In this document: piece by piece, positions 1 to 8,276 of the stretch
Numbering within the stretch: position 1 is the first letter of the stretch
How the letters are laid out: each line of letters opens with the position of its first letter
Notes under the pieces: generated by a model
Told to the model about the DNA's origin: nothing
Databases searched by the model: none
What the model saw: the letters and a program-made list of their open reading frames with translations, nothing else
Made by a program: the position numbers and the translations under genes
Source: an uncultured Prevotella sp.
Lineage (GTDB): Bacteria > Bacteroidota > Bacteroidia > Bacteroidales > Bacteroidaceae
Assembly (NCBI GenBank): GCA_905235325.1
Contig: CAJOLE010000031.1
Span: 1-48,607, forward strand
Direction: 5' to 3'
DNA: 48,607 nt

Positions 1-159
1 GATGCCCGCCCTGTCTCGCTCACCACGAGGGCCGTCCTGGTAGAGGAAAAGCTTTGAAGGCCGTGCCTTCCTGACTTCAGCAAAGACCTGGCTGAAGCTC
101 TCGGGCCTGTTGAAGAACAGCAGCAGTACGGCAACGTCAATCTTAGCAGGATATTTCAT
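1..159 (-). CDS. Glycosyltransferase, N-terminal part (runs off the window edge)
   Basis: Only the first 53 residues are inside the window, read leftward from an ATG at 159-157. The visible part has a hydrophobic beta-strand followed by FFNRP (residues 15-19) and later LFLYQDGPRG (37-46). This is the nucleotide-sugar-binding start typical of GT-A-fold glycosyltransferases of Bacteroidales, where NRP is followed by a helix and then by a strand ending in DGPR. No signal peptide is present, so a cytoplasmic enzyme building a surface glycan is inferred. A strong promoter lies just upstream. The family assignment rests on a short stretch; donor and acceptor cannot be told. Confidence 0.7.
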   Translation of the reverse strand, partial: MKYPAKIDVAVLLLFFNRPESFSQVFAEVRKARPSKLFLYQDGPRGERDRAGI

Positions 160-179
160 GTTCTTACTTCTTTTTCGGC

Positions 180-210
180 CAAAGGTACAAACTTTTACCG
201 ACGTGGCAAA
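180..210 (-). promoter_or_regulatory. Bacteroidetes-type promoter for the glycosyltransferase
   Basis: On the minus strand a -33 TTTG (210-207) is followed by a 19-bp spacer and a -7 box TACCTTTG (187-180). This matches the Bacteroidetes sigma-ABfr consensus TTTG-N19-21-TAnnTTTG. The predicted start lies about 15-20 nt before the ATG at 159. Confidence 0.75.
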
Positions 211-335
211 GCGATTTGGGAACATTAACACTCTCACCCGATTTTTTGAACTTTTAACGCCATACCAGTTCGCTTCAGAAGCGTTAAAGTTACGTAAAAG
301 TTCTGCGGCAGGAATGTCGTGTTCAATTTAATTTG

Positions 336-343
336 TAACTTTG
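336..343 (+). promoter_or_regulatory. Probable -7 promoter box of the 5'-nucleotidase gene
   Basis: TAACTTTG fits the Bacteroidetes -7 consensus TAnnTTTG, 24 nt before the ATG at 368. A clear -33 TTTG is not seen at the expected distance. The box rules out translation starting at the in-frame TTG at 341 and supports the ATG at 368. Confidence 0.5.
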
Positions 344-367
344 CAAGACAAGAAAGAGAGAACGAAG

Positions 368-2131
368 ATGAGAAGACACTTCCTGACAGCCATTTCCGTC
401 ATGGCACTGGCACTATCAGCACAAGCACAGACGCAGAAGACCGTCCGGCTGAAGGTCATCGAGACGAGCGACGTACACGGCCACTTCTTCCCCTACGACT
501 TCATGGAGAAGAAGCCCTTGAAGGGCACGCTCTCGCGAGCAAGCACGTATATCAACCGCCAGCGGAAGACCTACGGCGACCGGCTGCTGCTCATTGACAA
601 CGGCGACATACTGCAGGGGCAGCCCTGCGTCTACTGGTCGAACTACGTCATGCCCGACGATGAGAACCTGTCGGCACAAGTCATCAACTACCTGAAGTAT
701 GATGCCGAGACCGTGGGCAACCACGACGTGGAGCCTGGCCACAAGGTCTACGACAAGTGGATCCGCGAGGTGCGCTGTCCGCTGTTGGGCGCCAACATTG
801 TCAAAGAGGAGTGTAAGAACGGCGAGGCCAGTCTGCAGAGCATCTACACGGGTCTGAAGCCCTACTCCGTCCACTACAGAGACGGCGTGAAGATTGTTGT
901 ACTGGGTATGCTGACGCCCGCCATTCCCAACTGGCTGAACAAGTCGGTATGGAAGGGATTGGAGTTTGAAGAGATGACCAGCTGCGCCCGCAAGTGGATA
1001 AAATATATCAAGGAGACAGAGCGCCCCGACCTCATCTTCGGCCTGTTCCACTCTGGGCTGAACGGCGGCATCAAGACCGACGAGTACGAGGAGAACGCCA
1101 CCGAATCGGTAGCCCGCGAGGTGCCCGGTTTCGACATCATCTTCTTCGGCCACGACCATCAGGTCCACAACGAGTGGATTACCTGCCGCGACGGCCGCCG
1201 CGTGCTCTGCATCGACCCCAGCTGCTACGCCAACAACGTGGCCGAGGCAGAGATTGAACTGACCTTCACCAACGGACAGCTGACGAAGAAGGACATCAAG
1301 GGACAGATTGTCAGCGTGCGCGACGAGGAGGTCGACCAGCAGATGGTCAGCCACTTCCAGCCGACGATCGACCGCATCAAGACCTACGTCGACCGGCGCA
1401 TAGGTCGCTTCGAGAGCGCCATCTATACCCGCGAGAGTTTCTTTGGCAACTCGGCCTTCACCGACCTCATCCATAACCTGCAGATGCAGATTTCGAAGGC
1501 CGACATCTCGCTGAACGCTCCCCTGTCGTTCAACACCGTCATCAACGCCGGCGACGTCACCCAGGGCGATATGTTCAAGCTCTACCGCTTCGAGAACCTG
1601 CTCTTCGTGCTCCGCATGACGGGTGAGGAGATACGCAAGCACCTGGAGTACAGCTACGATATGTGGACCAACACCATGAAGTCGGCCGACGACCATGCAC
1701 TGCGCCTAAACGATGCCTCGAAGGAAGACCAGCAACGCACAGGATTCCAATACTATACGTTCAACTTCGATTCAGCCTGCGGCATCGACTATGAGGTTGA
1801 CCTCACCAAGCCCGACGGCCAGAAGGTACACATCCTCAGAATGTCGAACGGACAGCCCTTCGACGAGAAGCGGTGGTACCGTGTGGTGATGAACAGCTAC
1901 CGCGCCAACGGCGGCGGCGAACTGCTCACCCGGGGAGCCGGCATCCCCAAGGACTCGCTCGAAGGGCGCGTGCTCTTCCGCTCCGAACTCGACCAGCGCT
2001 ACTACCTGACGCAGGAGATTGAGCGCATGGGCACCGTCAACCCCCAGCCTAACCACAACTGGCGCTTTGTGCCTGAAGAGTGGGCCAAGCCTGCCCTGAA
2101 GCGCGACAGCCTTTTACTGTTCGGAAAATGA
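368..2131 (+). CDS. Secreted 5'-nucleotidase / 2',3'-cyclic phosphodiesterase family metallophosphatase
   Basis: Periplasmic dinuclear-metal phosphoesterase of the UshA/CpdB family, 587 residues. It has a Sec signal peptide (residues 1-21, cleavage after AQA). The metallophosphatase motifs are in order: D35-x-H37, GD (79-80), GNHD (117-120), H228 and GHDH (261-264). The C-terminal substrate domain contains NAPLSFNTVI and, near the end, YRANGGGELL. The family removes phosphate from extracellular nucleotides or cyclic nucleotides; which substrate applies cannot be read from the sequence. The ATG at 368 was chosen because it gives a clean signal peptide and follows an A/G-rich stretch and the -7 box. 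The stop overlaps the next start (ATGA), so translation is coupled to the Nudix gene. Confidence 0.9.
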   Translation: MRRHFLTAISVMALALSAQAQTQKTVRLKVIETSDVHGHFFPYDFMEKKPLKGTLSRASTYINRQRKTYGDRLLLIDNGDILQGQPCVYWSNYVMPDDENLSAQVINYLKYDAETVGNHDVEPGHKVYDKWIREVRCPLLGANIVKEECKNGEASLQSIYTGLKPYSVHYRDGVKIVVLGMLTPAIPNWLNKSVWKGLEFEEMTSCARKWIKYIKETERPDLIFGLFHSGLNGGIKTDEYEENATESVAREVPGFDIIFFGHDHQVHNEWITCRDGRRVLCIDPSCYANNVAEAEIELTFTNGQLTKKDIKGQIVSVRDEEVDQQMVSHFQPTIDRIKTYVDRRIGRFESAIYTRESFFGNSAFTDLIHNLQMQISKADISLNAPLSFNTVINAGDVTQGDMFKLYRFENLLFVLRMTGEEIRKHLEYSYDMWTNTMKSADDHALRLNDASKEDQQRTGFQYYTFNFDSACGIDYEVDLTKPDGQKVHILRMSNGQPFDEKRWYRVVMNSYRANGGGELLTRGAGIPKDSLEGRVLFRSELDQRYYLTQEIERMGTVNPQPNHNWRFVPEEWAKPALKRDSLLLFGK

Positions 2132-2946
2132 AGAAGTACTATTTCGTATTCTGCAAGGACGACCTGCTGCTGCAGCCACTGGCTGACGGCAGCTACACCA
2201 TACCGTGCCAGGACGAGCCCCCCACCGAGGTGAAGCCCTGGACCCACCTGATGAACATCACCCCAATGGCCGACGGCACCCCCGTCGTCGCCTACCGTTT
2301 GGACAGCCCGCCTACGGTTCCGCCCGCCGCCACGCCGGTCGGCTGTGCTGCGGCGTCGCCGCAACCCTCCGCCCTCCAGCCCTTCCCCCTCCGCCAGAGC
2401 TACTACAAACTGCCCCGCGAACTCTACCTCAAGGCCGGCAAGTGCCAGGAGCTGCTCTACTGGGACCAGAATACCAAATTCTGCGGCGTCTGCGGCGCAC
2501 CGATGCGCATGGACACCGACATATCGAAGAAGTGTACGGAGTGCGGCAAGGAGATATGGCCCCAGCTGGCCACCGCCGTCATCGTGCTCATCCATCGGGG
2601 CGACGAGGTGCTGCTTGTGAGGGCCAAGAACTTTAAGCGCGATTTCTACGGTCTTGTGGCGGGCTTCGTCGAGACAGGCGAGACACTGGAGGAAGCCGTT
2701 GCCCGCGAGGCACTGGAGGAGACGGGCGTTACGATTACCAACATCCGCTACTTCGCCTCGCAGCCCTGGCCCTACCCCTGCGGGCTGATGGTAGGCTTCC
2801 ACGCCGACTACGTCGCAGGCGAAATCCACCTGCAGCGCAGCGAGATAGCCAAAGGCGGCTGGTTCCGGCGCGACAATCTGCCCACCATCCCCGAGAAGCT
2901 ATCCATCGCCCGCATGCTGCTCGACGACTGGCTGCAGTCCCCCTAA
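2128..2946 (+). CDS. nudC: NAD(+) diphosphatase, NudC-like Nudix hydrolase
   Basis: Predicted to hydrolyse NAD(H) to NMN(H) and AMP, or to act on NAD-capped RNA as known for NudC. A four-cysteine zinc ribbon (C119, C122, C136, C139) precedes a complete Nudix box at 179-201 (G-x5-E-x7-REALEETGV). The NudC-specific signature SQPWPYP follows at 211-217. The length of 272 residues is close to the family norm of about 260. A Pro/Ala-rich linker (about 60-88) lies between the poorly conserved N-terminal domain and the zinc ribbon. The start ATG overlaps the nucleotidase stop, suggesting both take part in nucleotide salvage. Confidence 0.9.
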   Translation: MKKYYFVFCKDDLLLQPLADGSYTIPCQDEPPTEVKPWTHLMNITPMADGTPVVAYRLDSPPTVPPAATPVGCAAASPQPSALQPFPLRQSYYKLPRELYLKAGKCQELLYWDQNTKFCGVCGAPMRMDTDISKKCTECGKEIWPQLATAVIVLIHRGDEVLLVRAKNFKRDFYGLVAGFVETGETLEEAVAREALEETGVTITNIRYFASQPWPYPCGLMVGFHADYVAGEIHLQRSEIAKGGWFRRDNLPTIPEKLSIARMLLDDWLQSP

Positions 2947-2955
2947 ACATCCCCC

Positions 2956-3000
2956 CATCAAGCCCATCAAGCCCATTACCCCCATTACCCCCATACCCCC
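2956..3000 (+). repeat. Five tandem 9-bp repeats between nudC and radA
   Basis: The 60-bp gap between nudC and radA is nearly filled by five consecutive 9-mers: CATCAAGCC twice, CATTACCCC twice, then CATACCCCC. The tract is strongly C-rich on the plus strand. No promoter or terminator is visible in it. Confidence 0.8.
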
Positions 3001-3006
3001 CACACG

Positions 3007-4386
3007 ATGAAAGACAAAACAGCATACGTCTGCGAGAACTGCGGACAAGAGTCGGCCAAATGGATTGGCAAGTGTCCCGCCTGCGGACGGTGGAACACGT
3101 TCAAGGAAATCAAGGTGAGCGCCGCCCCCACCCTGCCAGGCAAGTCGGCAGCGACTGTGTCGGCCAAGGGCAGCAGCGCCGCCAAGGTGCTCCGCCTGCG
3201 CGACATCTCGGCGAAGGACGACCCGCGCATCGACATGCTCGACAGCGAGCTGAACCGCGTGCTCGGCGGCGGACTGGTTCCCGGCAGCATCATCCTCTTA
3301 GGCGGCGAGCCGGGCATCGGCAAGTCGACACTGACACTGCAGACCATGCTGCGGCTGACCGACATGCGCGTGCTCTACGTCAGCGGCGAGGAGAGTGCCC
3401 ACCAGCTGAAGATGCGCGCCGAGCGCATTGCCCACACCGAGAACGACAACTTCATGATTCTCTGCGAGAACTCGTTGGAGACCATCTTCGAGCACATCAA
3501 GGAGACACTGCCCCAACTGGTGGTGATAGACTCCATACAGACCATAGCCACCGAGGACGTGGAGTCGTCGGCAGGCAGCATTGCCCAGGTACGTGAGTGC
3601 GCCTCGGCCCTGCTGCGCTTCGCCAAGACCTCGGGGGTGCCGGTCATCCTCATCGGCCACATCACCAAGGAGGGCTCGCTGGCTGGCCCAAAGATACTGG
3701 AGCACATCGTCGATGCCGTCATTCAGTTCGAGGGCGACCAGCACTATATGTACCGCATACTGCGAAGCATGAAGAACCGCTTCGGAAGCACCTCAGAACT
3801 GGGCATCTATGAGATGCAGCAGACGGGACTGCGGCAGGTGTCGAACCCCTCGGAACTGCTGCTGACCGAAGACCACGACGGGCTCTCGGGCGTGGCCATC
3901 TCGTCGGCCATCGAGGGTGTACGTCCCTTCCTCGTCGAGACGCAGGCCCTGGTGTCGTCGGCTGCTTACGGCACGCCGCAGCGGTCGGCCACCGGCTTCG
4001 ACCAGCGTCGCCTGAACATGCTGCTGGCCGTGCTCGAGAAGCGCGTGGGATTCAAGCTGATGCAGAAGGACGTGTTCCTCAACATTGCAGGCGGTCTGCG
4101 AGTCACCGACATGGCGATGGACCTCTCCGTCATTGCCGCCGTGCTTTCGTCAAACGTTGACACGCCGATAGAAGGCGGCTGGTGCATGGCGGGCGAGGTG
4201 GGCCTGAGCGGCGAGGTGCGCCCCGTGAACCGCATCGAGCAGCGTATTGCCGAAGCAGAGAAGTTGGGATTCAGCGACATGATTATACCAAAGTACAACA
4301 TGCAGGGCTTCGACCGCAAGAAGTTCCACATCAACCTCCATCCCGTCAGGAAGGTAGAAGAGGCCCTGCGCGCATTATTCGGATAG
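3007..4386 (+). CDS. radA: DNA repair protein RadA
   Basis: RecA-like ATPase that promotes branch migration during recombinational repair. The N-terminal zinc finger has C9, C12, C23 and C26. Walker A is GEPGIGKST (100-108), Walker B is LVVID (171-175), and the RadA-specific KNRFG motif is at 256-260. The C-terminal half is the Lon-protease-like domain (GGLRVTDMAMDLSVIAAVLS region). At 459 residues it has the usual length (about 455-460). It starts 60 bp after nudC, with the 9-bp repeats between them, and may share its transcript. Confidence 0.97.
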   Translation: MKDKTAYVCENCGQESAKWIGKCPACGRWNTFKEIKVSAAPTLPGKSAATVSAKGSSAAKVLRLRDISAKDDPRIDMLDSELNRVLGGGLVPGSIILLGGEPGIGKSTLTLQTMLRLTDMRVLYVSGEESAHQLKMRAERIAHTENDNFMILCENSLETIFEHIKETLPQLVVIDSIQTIATEDVESSAGSIAQVRECASALLRFAKTSGVPVILIGHITKEGSLAGPKILEHIVDAVIQFEGDQHYMYRILRSMKNRFGSTSELGIYEMQQTGLRQVSNPSELLLTEDHDGLSGVAISSAIEGVRPFLVETQALVSSAAYGTPQRSATGFDQRRLNMLLAVLEKRVGFKLMQKDVFLNIAGGLRVTDMAMDLSVIAAVLSSNVDTPIEGGWCMAGEVGLSGEVRPVNRIEQRIAEAEKLGFSDMIIPKYNMQGFDRKKFHINLHPVRKVEEALRALFG

Positions 4387-4391
4387 ACAAG

Positions 4392-4697
4392 ATGAGACGA
4401 CATTTACTTCTTACCACCATTCTCTGCCTGGCGGCTGCCTTCACGAAAGCCCAGGATGAGCTGCCGGCCAATCCCATAACGCCGGGCATCGACCTCAATA
4501 TGCCCACCATCCTTGTGGGCGATGCCAACAACGACGGCAAGGTCAGCACCGATGACGCCGTCGCCGTCTCGAGCCACATCCTGGGCCGCGAGACGCCGGC
4601 ATTCTCTGAAGAGGCGGCCGACGTCAACGCCGACGGACGCATAGATATTCAGGATGTTGCCATCATCATTGCCTACCTCGTCGCCACGAAAGACTGA
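4392..4697 (+). CDS. Small secreted dockerin-like calcium-binding protein
   Basis: 101 residues: a signal peptide (1-20, cleavage after TKA), a short linker, and two EF-hand-like dockerin loops. The loops begin at D44 (DANNDGKVSTDD) and D78 (DVNADGRIDIQD), each followed by a helix. The pair is the type I dockerin fold, which binds calcium and in some bacteria docks to cohesins. Here it stands alone without an enzyme domain, starting 5 bp after radA. Free dockerin-like proteins of this size are common in Bacteroidales, but their partner is unknown. It ends 9 bp from the convergent ClC gene. Confidence 0.8.
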   Translation: MRRHLLLTTILCLAAAFTKAQDELPANPITPGIDLNMPTILVGDANNDGKVSTDDAVAVSSHILGRETPAFSEEAADVNADGRIDIQDVAIIIAYLVATKD

Positions 4698-4706
4698 CAA
4701 GACGAC

Positions 4707-6494
4707 TCAGTCCTCGCTCAAGTCGTGAACCATCTTGCGGTAGAGCGTGTAGAGACGCTGGCGGGAGATATAGCCTTTCAGGTGTTTGTCGCTGGCGATG
4801 ACGGGTAGCCACTCGGCCCCGGTACGCTCGAAAGTTTTCATCACGGTGGTCATCGGTGCCGTGTCAGTCAGCGTGGCCACGGGCTCCTCCATCAACTGCG
4901 AGGCTCTGAAATGGTGGTAGAGCTCGATGCGGAAGAGCACCTTTCTGATGTGCGTGATATCAACCTCGCCCAACAGTGTTCCAGCGTTGTCAGTGACGGG
5001 CAGCACGCGAATATGGGTGCGGCTCACCTTGTTCACAATCTGCCCCAACTCCATATCGGGGCTGACGGCCACATAGTCGCGGTCGATAACCGATTCAAGG
5101 TTCATCAGCGTCAGAGCGGCGTGGTCCGTATGGTGGGTCAGCAGCCGGCCCTCTTTGGCCAGTCGGGCACCGTAGATGCTGTGGGGTTCAAAGACGATGA
5201 TGGTCAGATAGGCCGAGACCGAGACAATCATCAGCGGCAGCAGCAGACTGTAGCCGCCAGTCAGTTCGGCGATGAGGAAGATACCCGTCAGCGGGGCGTG
5301 CATGACGCCCGACATCACGCCGGCCATTCCCATCAGCGCGAAATTCTTCTCAGGCAGGTAGGTTCCTATCTGCTCAATGTTCCACAACCGCGAGAAGAGG
5401 AACCCCGCAAAGCAGCCAATAAACAGCGAGGGCGCGAATGTTCCGCCGCAGCCTCCGCCGCCGTTGGTGGCCGATGTTGCAAAGACCTTGGTCAGCAGGA
5501 CCAACGCCAGATACGGCAAGAGCATTGCCGCCTGGCCAGCAAAGAGCGAGTTGTCGAGTATCTGATTCCAGTCGGCCTCCGTCTTTCCGTTAAGCAGCAG
5601 GTTAATGCTGGTGTAGCCCTCGCCGTAGAGAACCGGGAAGAGGAAGATGAGCAGACTGAGCAGCGTTCCGCCGATGGCCAGCCGCACGTGGGGCCGGTCC
5701 TTAAACCGTTCAAAGATGCCTTCGGCAAAGCTCATCGTGCGGATAAAGTAGAGCGACACCAGACCACACGAGATGCCCAGCAGCAGACAGGCCGGTATGC
5801 GCTCCACCGTCCAAACGTTGTCAAGGTGGAAGGTAAACAGGGCTTCATTGCCGCGGAAGATGTAGGTAAAGCAAGTGGCTGTAACACAGCTGATAAGGAT
5901 GGGCAGCAGCGACGACATCGTCATGTCGATGAGCAGCACTTCGAGCGTGAAGACCAGTCCGGCTATCGGAGCCTTGAAGATACCCGCGATGGCTCCTGCA
6001 GCACCGCAGCCGACGAGCGTCATCAGCGTCTTGCGGTCGAGGTGGAACAGCTGACCGAGATTTGAGCCGATGGCCGAGCCTGTCAGCACGATGGGAGCCT
6101 CGGCTCCCACAGAGCCACCGAAGCCGATGGTGATGGCCGAAGCAATGACGCTCGACCAGCAGTTGTGCGACTTCAGGCGCGACTTGTTCGACGAGATGGC
6201 ATAGAGAATGCGGGTAATGCCGTGCGAGATGTCGTCGCGCACGATGTAGCTCACGAAGAGCGACGTCAGGTAGATGCCCACGACGGGATAGACCAGATAG
6301 AGCCAGTTGGCGTGCGACCGCTCGAACTGAGAAGTCAGCAGGGCCACAATCAGGTTGATGATACTGTGCAGGATATAGGCTGCCACAGCGGCAAAGAAGC
6401 CCACGACGAGTGCCAGAACAAGCAGAAACATCTTGTCGCTGACGTGCTCCACACGCCAGTTATGTACCCGTTCTATCCATTTCTCATTACTCAT
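4707..6494 (-). CDS. ClC-family chloride channel/transporter with C-terminal CBS domains
   Basis: Integral membrane protein of 595 residues. The ClC signature GSVGAEAP is at 127-134, with E132 as the external gating glutamate. Further motifs are FKAPIAGLVFTLE (173-185), GGTFAPSLFIG and, later, APLTGIFLIAELTGGY. A tandem CBS pair follows (about 440-590), usually a nucleotide sensor. The helix D position that is serine in E. coli ClC (GSGIP) reads SHGIT here, so His91 replaces it. The internal proton glutamate (E203 in E. coli) aligns with V186. It is the last gene of a seven-gene minus-strand run, 16 bp after the flavoprotein gene. Confidence 0.93.
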   Translation of the reverse strand: MSNEKWIERVHNWRVEHVSDKMFLLVLALVVGFFAAVAAYILHSIINLIVALLTSQFERSHANWLYLVYPVVGIYLTSLFVSYIVRDDISHGITRILYAISSNKSRLKSHNCWSSVIASAITIGFGGSVGAEAPIVLTGSAIGSNLGQLFHLDRKTLMTLVGCGAAGAIAGIFKAPIAGLVFTLEVLLIDMTMSSLLPILISCVTATCFTYIFRGNEALFTFHLDNVWTVERIPACLLLGISCGLVSLYFIRTMSFAEGIFERFKDRPHVRLAIGGTLLSLLIFLFPVLYGEGYTSINLLLNGKTEADWNQILDNSLFAGQAAMLLPYLALVLLTKVFATSATNGGGGCGGTFAPSLFIGCFAGFLFSRLWNIEQIGTYLPEKNFALMGMAGVMSGVMHAPLTGIFLIAELTGGYSLLLPLMIVSVSAYLTIIVFEPHSIYGARLAKEGRLLTHHTDHAALTLMNLESVIDRDYVAVSPDMELGQIVNKVSRTHIRVLPVTDNAGTLLGEVDITHIRKVLFRIELYHHFRASQLMEEPVATLTDTAPMTTVMKTFERTGAEWLPVIASDKHLKGYISRQRLYTLYRKMVHDLSED

Positions 6495-6510
6495 CTTTTC
6501 AAATTACTTT

Positions 6511-7698
6511 TCACATCCCACTTTTCACTTCAATCGCCCGCGCCACAGTGTATGCCGTCGTCCACGCCGCCTGGAAGTTGAAGCCTCCCGTCACGCCGTC
6601 AATGTCGAGCACCTCGCCTGCGAAGTAGAGGTTCGGCACGTGGCGGCTTTCCAGCGTCGCGGGATTGACACTTGTCAGCGCGATGCCGCCGCAGGTGACG
6701 AACTCATCGCGAAAGGCAGCACGTCCCGCCGTCATGTAGCCATCGTTGGTCAGCACGTTCGCCAGGCGGTTCAGTTCCTTCTGGTTCAGGTTCTGCCAGC
6801 GGTTGGTGGCGCGCTCGCCCAGCGTCTTCCGCAGCAGAGATTCCCATAGCCGTGAGGGCAGTCCACAGGGACGGACACTCTGAAGCTGCTTCTGCGGATT
6901 CTGCTCCATCACTGCCTGCAAGGCCGACAGCGCCTCCGGCTCGCGGAGTCCCACCCAGTTGATACTCAGCGGCACCTTGTAACCGGCTTCGGCCAGATGG
7001 CGGGCGGCATAGCTCGACAGTCTCAGTACAGCCGGCCCGCTGACACCCCAATGGGTAATCAGCAGCGGACCGTCGGCACGCAGCTTGGTGCCGGGTATCA
7101 TGGTCTGCGCCTGCTCCGCCACCGTTCCCATCAGCGCCGTCAGAGCCTCGTCGGCGATGCTCAGCGTGAAGAGCGACGGCACGGGCGGCACAATCTCATG
7201 GCCTGCGTCGGCCAGCCACCGCAGCCCCTCGGCTCGCGGCGAACCGCCTGTGCAGACGGCCACATAGTCGTAATCGGCCAGATCGGCAAGTGTCTCAATC
7301 TTCTTGCCCGTACATATTTTTATATTGTGGCGACGGGCCTCGCTCAGGAAGCAGTCGATGATGGTGTGCGAGTCCTGCGAAGCGGGAAAGACACAACCGT
7401 CGTCCTGCGTGACGAGCCTGACACCGTGACGCTCAAACCACTGGTAGGCATCGCGGCAGCCGAACTGACGGAACAGCCGCTTCAGCAGTCTGTGGCCGCG
7501 CGGATAGACCTGCGAGAGGTCGCCGACGCCGTCGAAGGTATTGGTGCAGTTACAGCGACCGCCGCCCGACACTTCGACCTTGGTCAGCACCCGCTGACTG
7601 CGCTCCAGGATGGTCACTTCCATCTGCGGAGCCATCTCCTTCAGGTTCACAGCCAGAAAGAATCCGGCTGCACCACCGCCTACGACCGCCGTCCGCAT
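6511..7698 (-). CDS. HI0933/BaiN-family NAD(P)/FAD-dependent oxidoreductase
   Basis: Flavoprotein of 395 residues. The N-terminus carries the dinucleotide-binding loop GGGAAG (about 7-12). The family hallmarks GGGRCNCTN and, near the C-terminus, FAGEVLDIDGVTGGFNFQAA are present; both belong to the HI0933-like family whose physiological substrate is unknown in most bacteria. The ATG at 7698 shares its A with the stop of the preceding gene (TGATG). A GTG at 7701 is possible but unnecessary. It is part of the long minus-strand operon. Confidence 0.9.
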   Translation of the reverse strand: MRTAVVGGGAAGFFLAVNLKEMAPQMEVTILERSQRVLTKVEVSGGGRCNCTNTFDGVGDLSQVYPRGHRLLKRLFRQFGCRDAYQWFERHGVRLVTQDDGCVFPASQDSHTIIDCFLSEARRHNIKICTGKKIETLADLADYDYVAVCTGGSPRAEGLRWLADAGHEIVPPVPSLFTLSIADEALTALMGTVAEQAQTMIPGTKLRADGPLLITHWGVSGPAVLRLSSYAARHLAEAGYKVPLSINWVGLREPEALSALQAVMEQNPQKQLQSVRPCGLPSRLWESLLRKTLGERATNRWQNLNQKELNRLANVLTNDGYMTAGRAAFRDEFVTCGGIALTSVNPATLESRHVPNLYFAGEVLDIDGVTGGFNFQAAWTTAYTVARAIEVKSGM

Positions 7699-8276
7699 CA
7701 CTTCCTGATAATGGCGACCTCGCCGCCCAGCCCAAGCTTGATGATGCTCGACGGCGTGTGGGGCTTATGCTCCTGTCGGCGGCTCCAGCAGACGTAGTCT
7801 ACGGCCTCAACAATCCGGGGGTCGATGTCGCAGTAGTTCTGCGCCGCCGGCTCACCGCTGATGTTGGCCGACGTCGATACCAGTGCCTTCTGGAAACGGT
7901 AGCAGAGTTCCTTCGAGAAGGGCTCCTGCGTGATGCGGATACCTATCGAGCCGTCGTCGGCAATGAGGTTCGGTGCCAGGTTGACGGCACCGTCGAGGAT
8001 GAGCGTCGTTGGCTTGCCGCCATCCTGCAGACTGTCTATCAGCTGCCAGGCCACATCGGGCACCTGGCGGACATAGCGCTGCAGGCGGGCGTCGCTGTCG
8101 ACGAGGCAGATAAGTGCCTTCGAGTCGTCGCGCTGCTTAATCTCGTACACCCGCTTCACGGCCTCGGCATTGGTAGCATCGCAGCCGATGCCCCAGACGG
8201 TGTCCGTCGGGTAGAGTATCACCCCACCCTGCCGCAATGTCTCGACAGCCTTTCGTATGTCTTCTTCGCGTGTCAT
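7698..8276 (-). CDS. L-threonylcarbamoyladenylate synthase (Sua5/YrdC/YwlC family)
   Basis: Makes threonylcarbamoyl-AMP from threonine, bicarbonate and ATP, the first step of the t6A37 tRNA modification. The 192-residue protein is the short single-domain type. It has YPTDTVWGIGCDATN near residue 20-34, KQRDDSKAL for nucleotide binding, and STSANISGEPA for the threonine site. The start is the ATG at 8276, which overlaps the prfC stop (TAATG). An upstream extension of the open frame lies inside prfC and is not used. It keeps company with prfC, both linked to decoding. Confidence 0.93.
   Translation of the reverse strand: MTREEDIRKAVETLRQGGVILYPTDTVWGIGCDATNAEAVKRVYEIKQRDDSKALICLVDSDARLQRYVRQVPDVAWQLIDSLQDGGKPTTLILDGAVNLAPNLIADDGSIGIRITQEPFSKELCYRFQKALVSTSANISGEPAAQNYCDIDPRIVEAVDYVCWSRRQEHKPHTPSSIIKLGLGGEVAIIRK

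Noticed and set aside
416..1696. Long open frame on the minus strand opposite the 5'-nucleotidase gene
   Set aside because: It is a GC-driven antisense shadow: low-complexity Val/Leu/His/Gly composition, no motif, no promoter, and the plus-strand gene has all catalytic residues.
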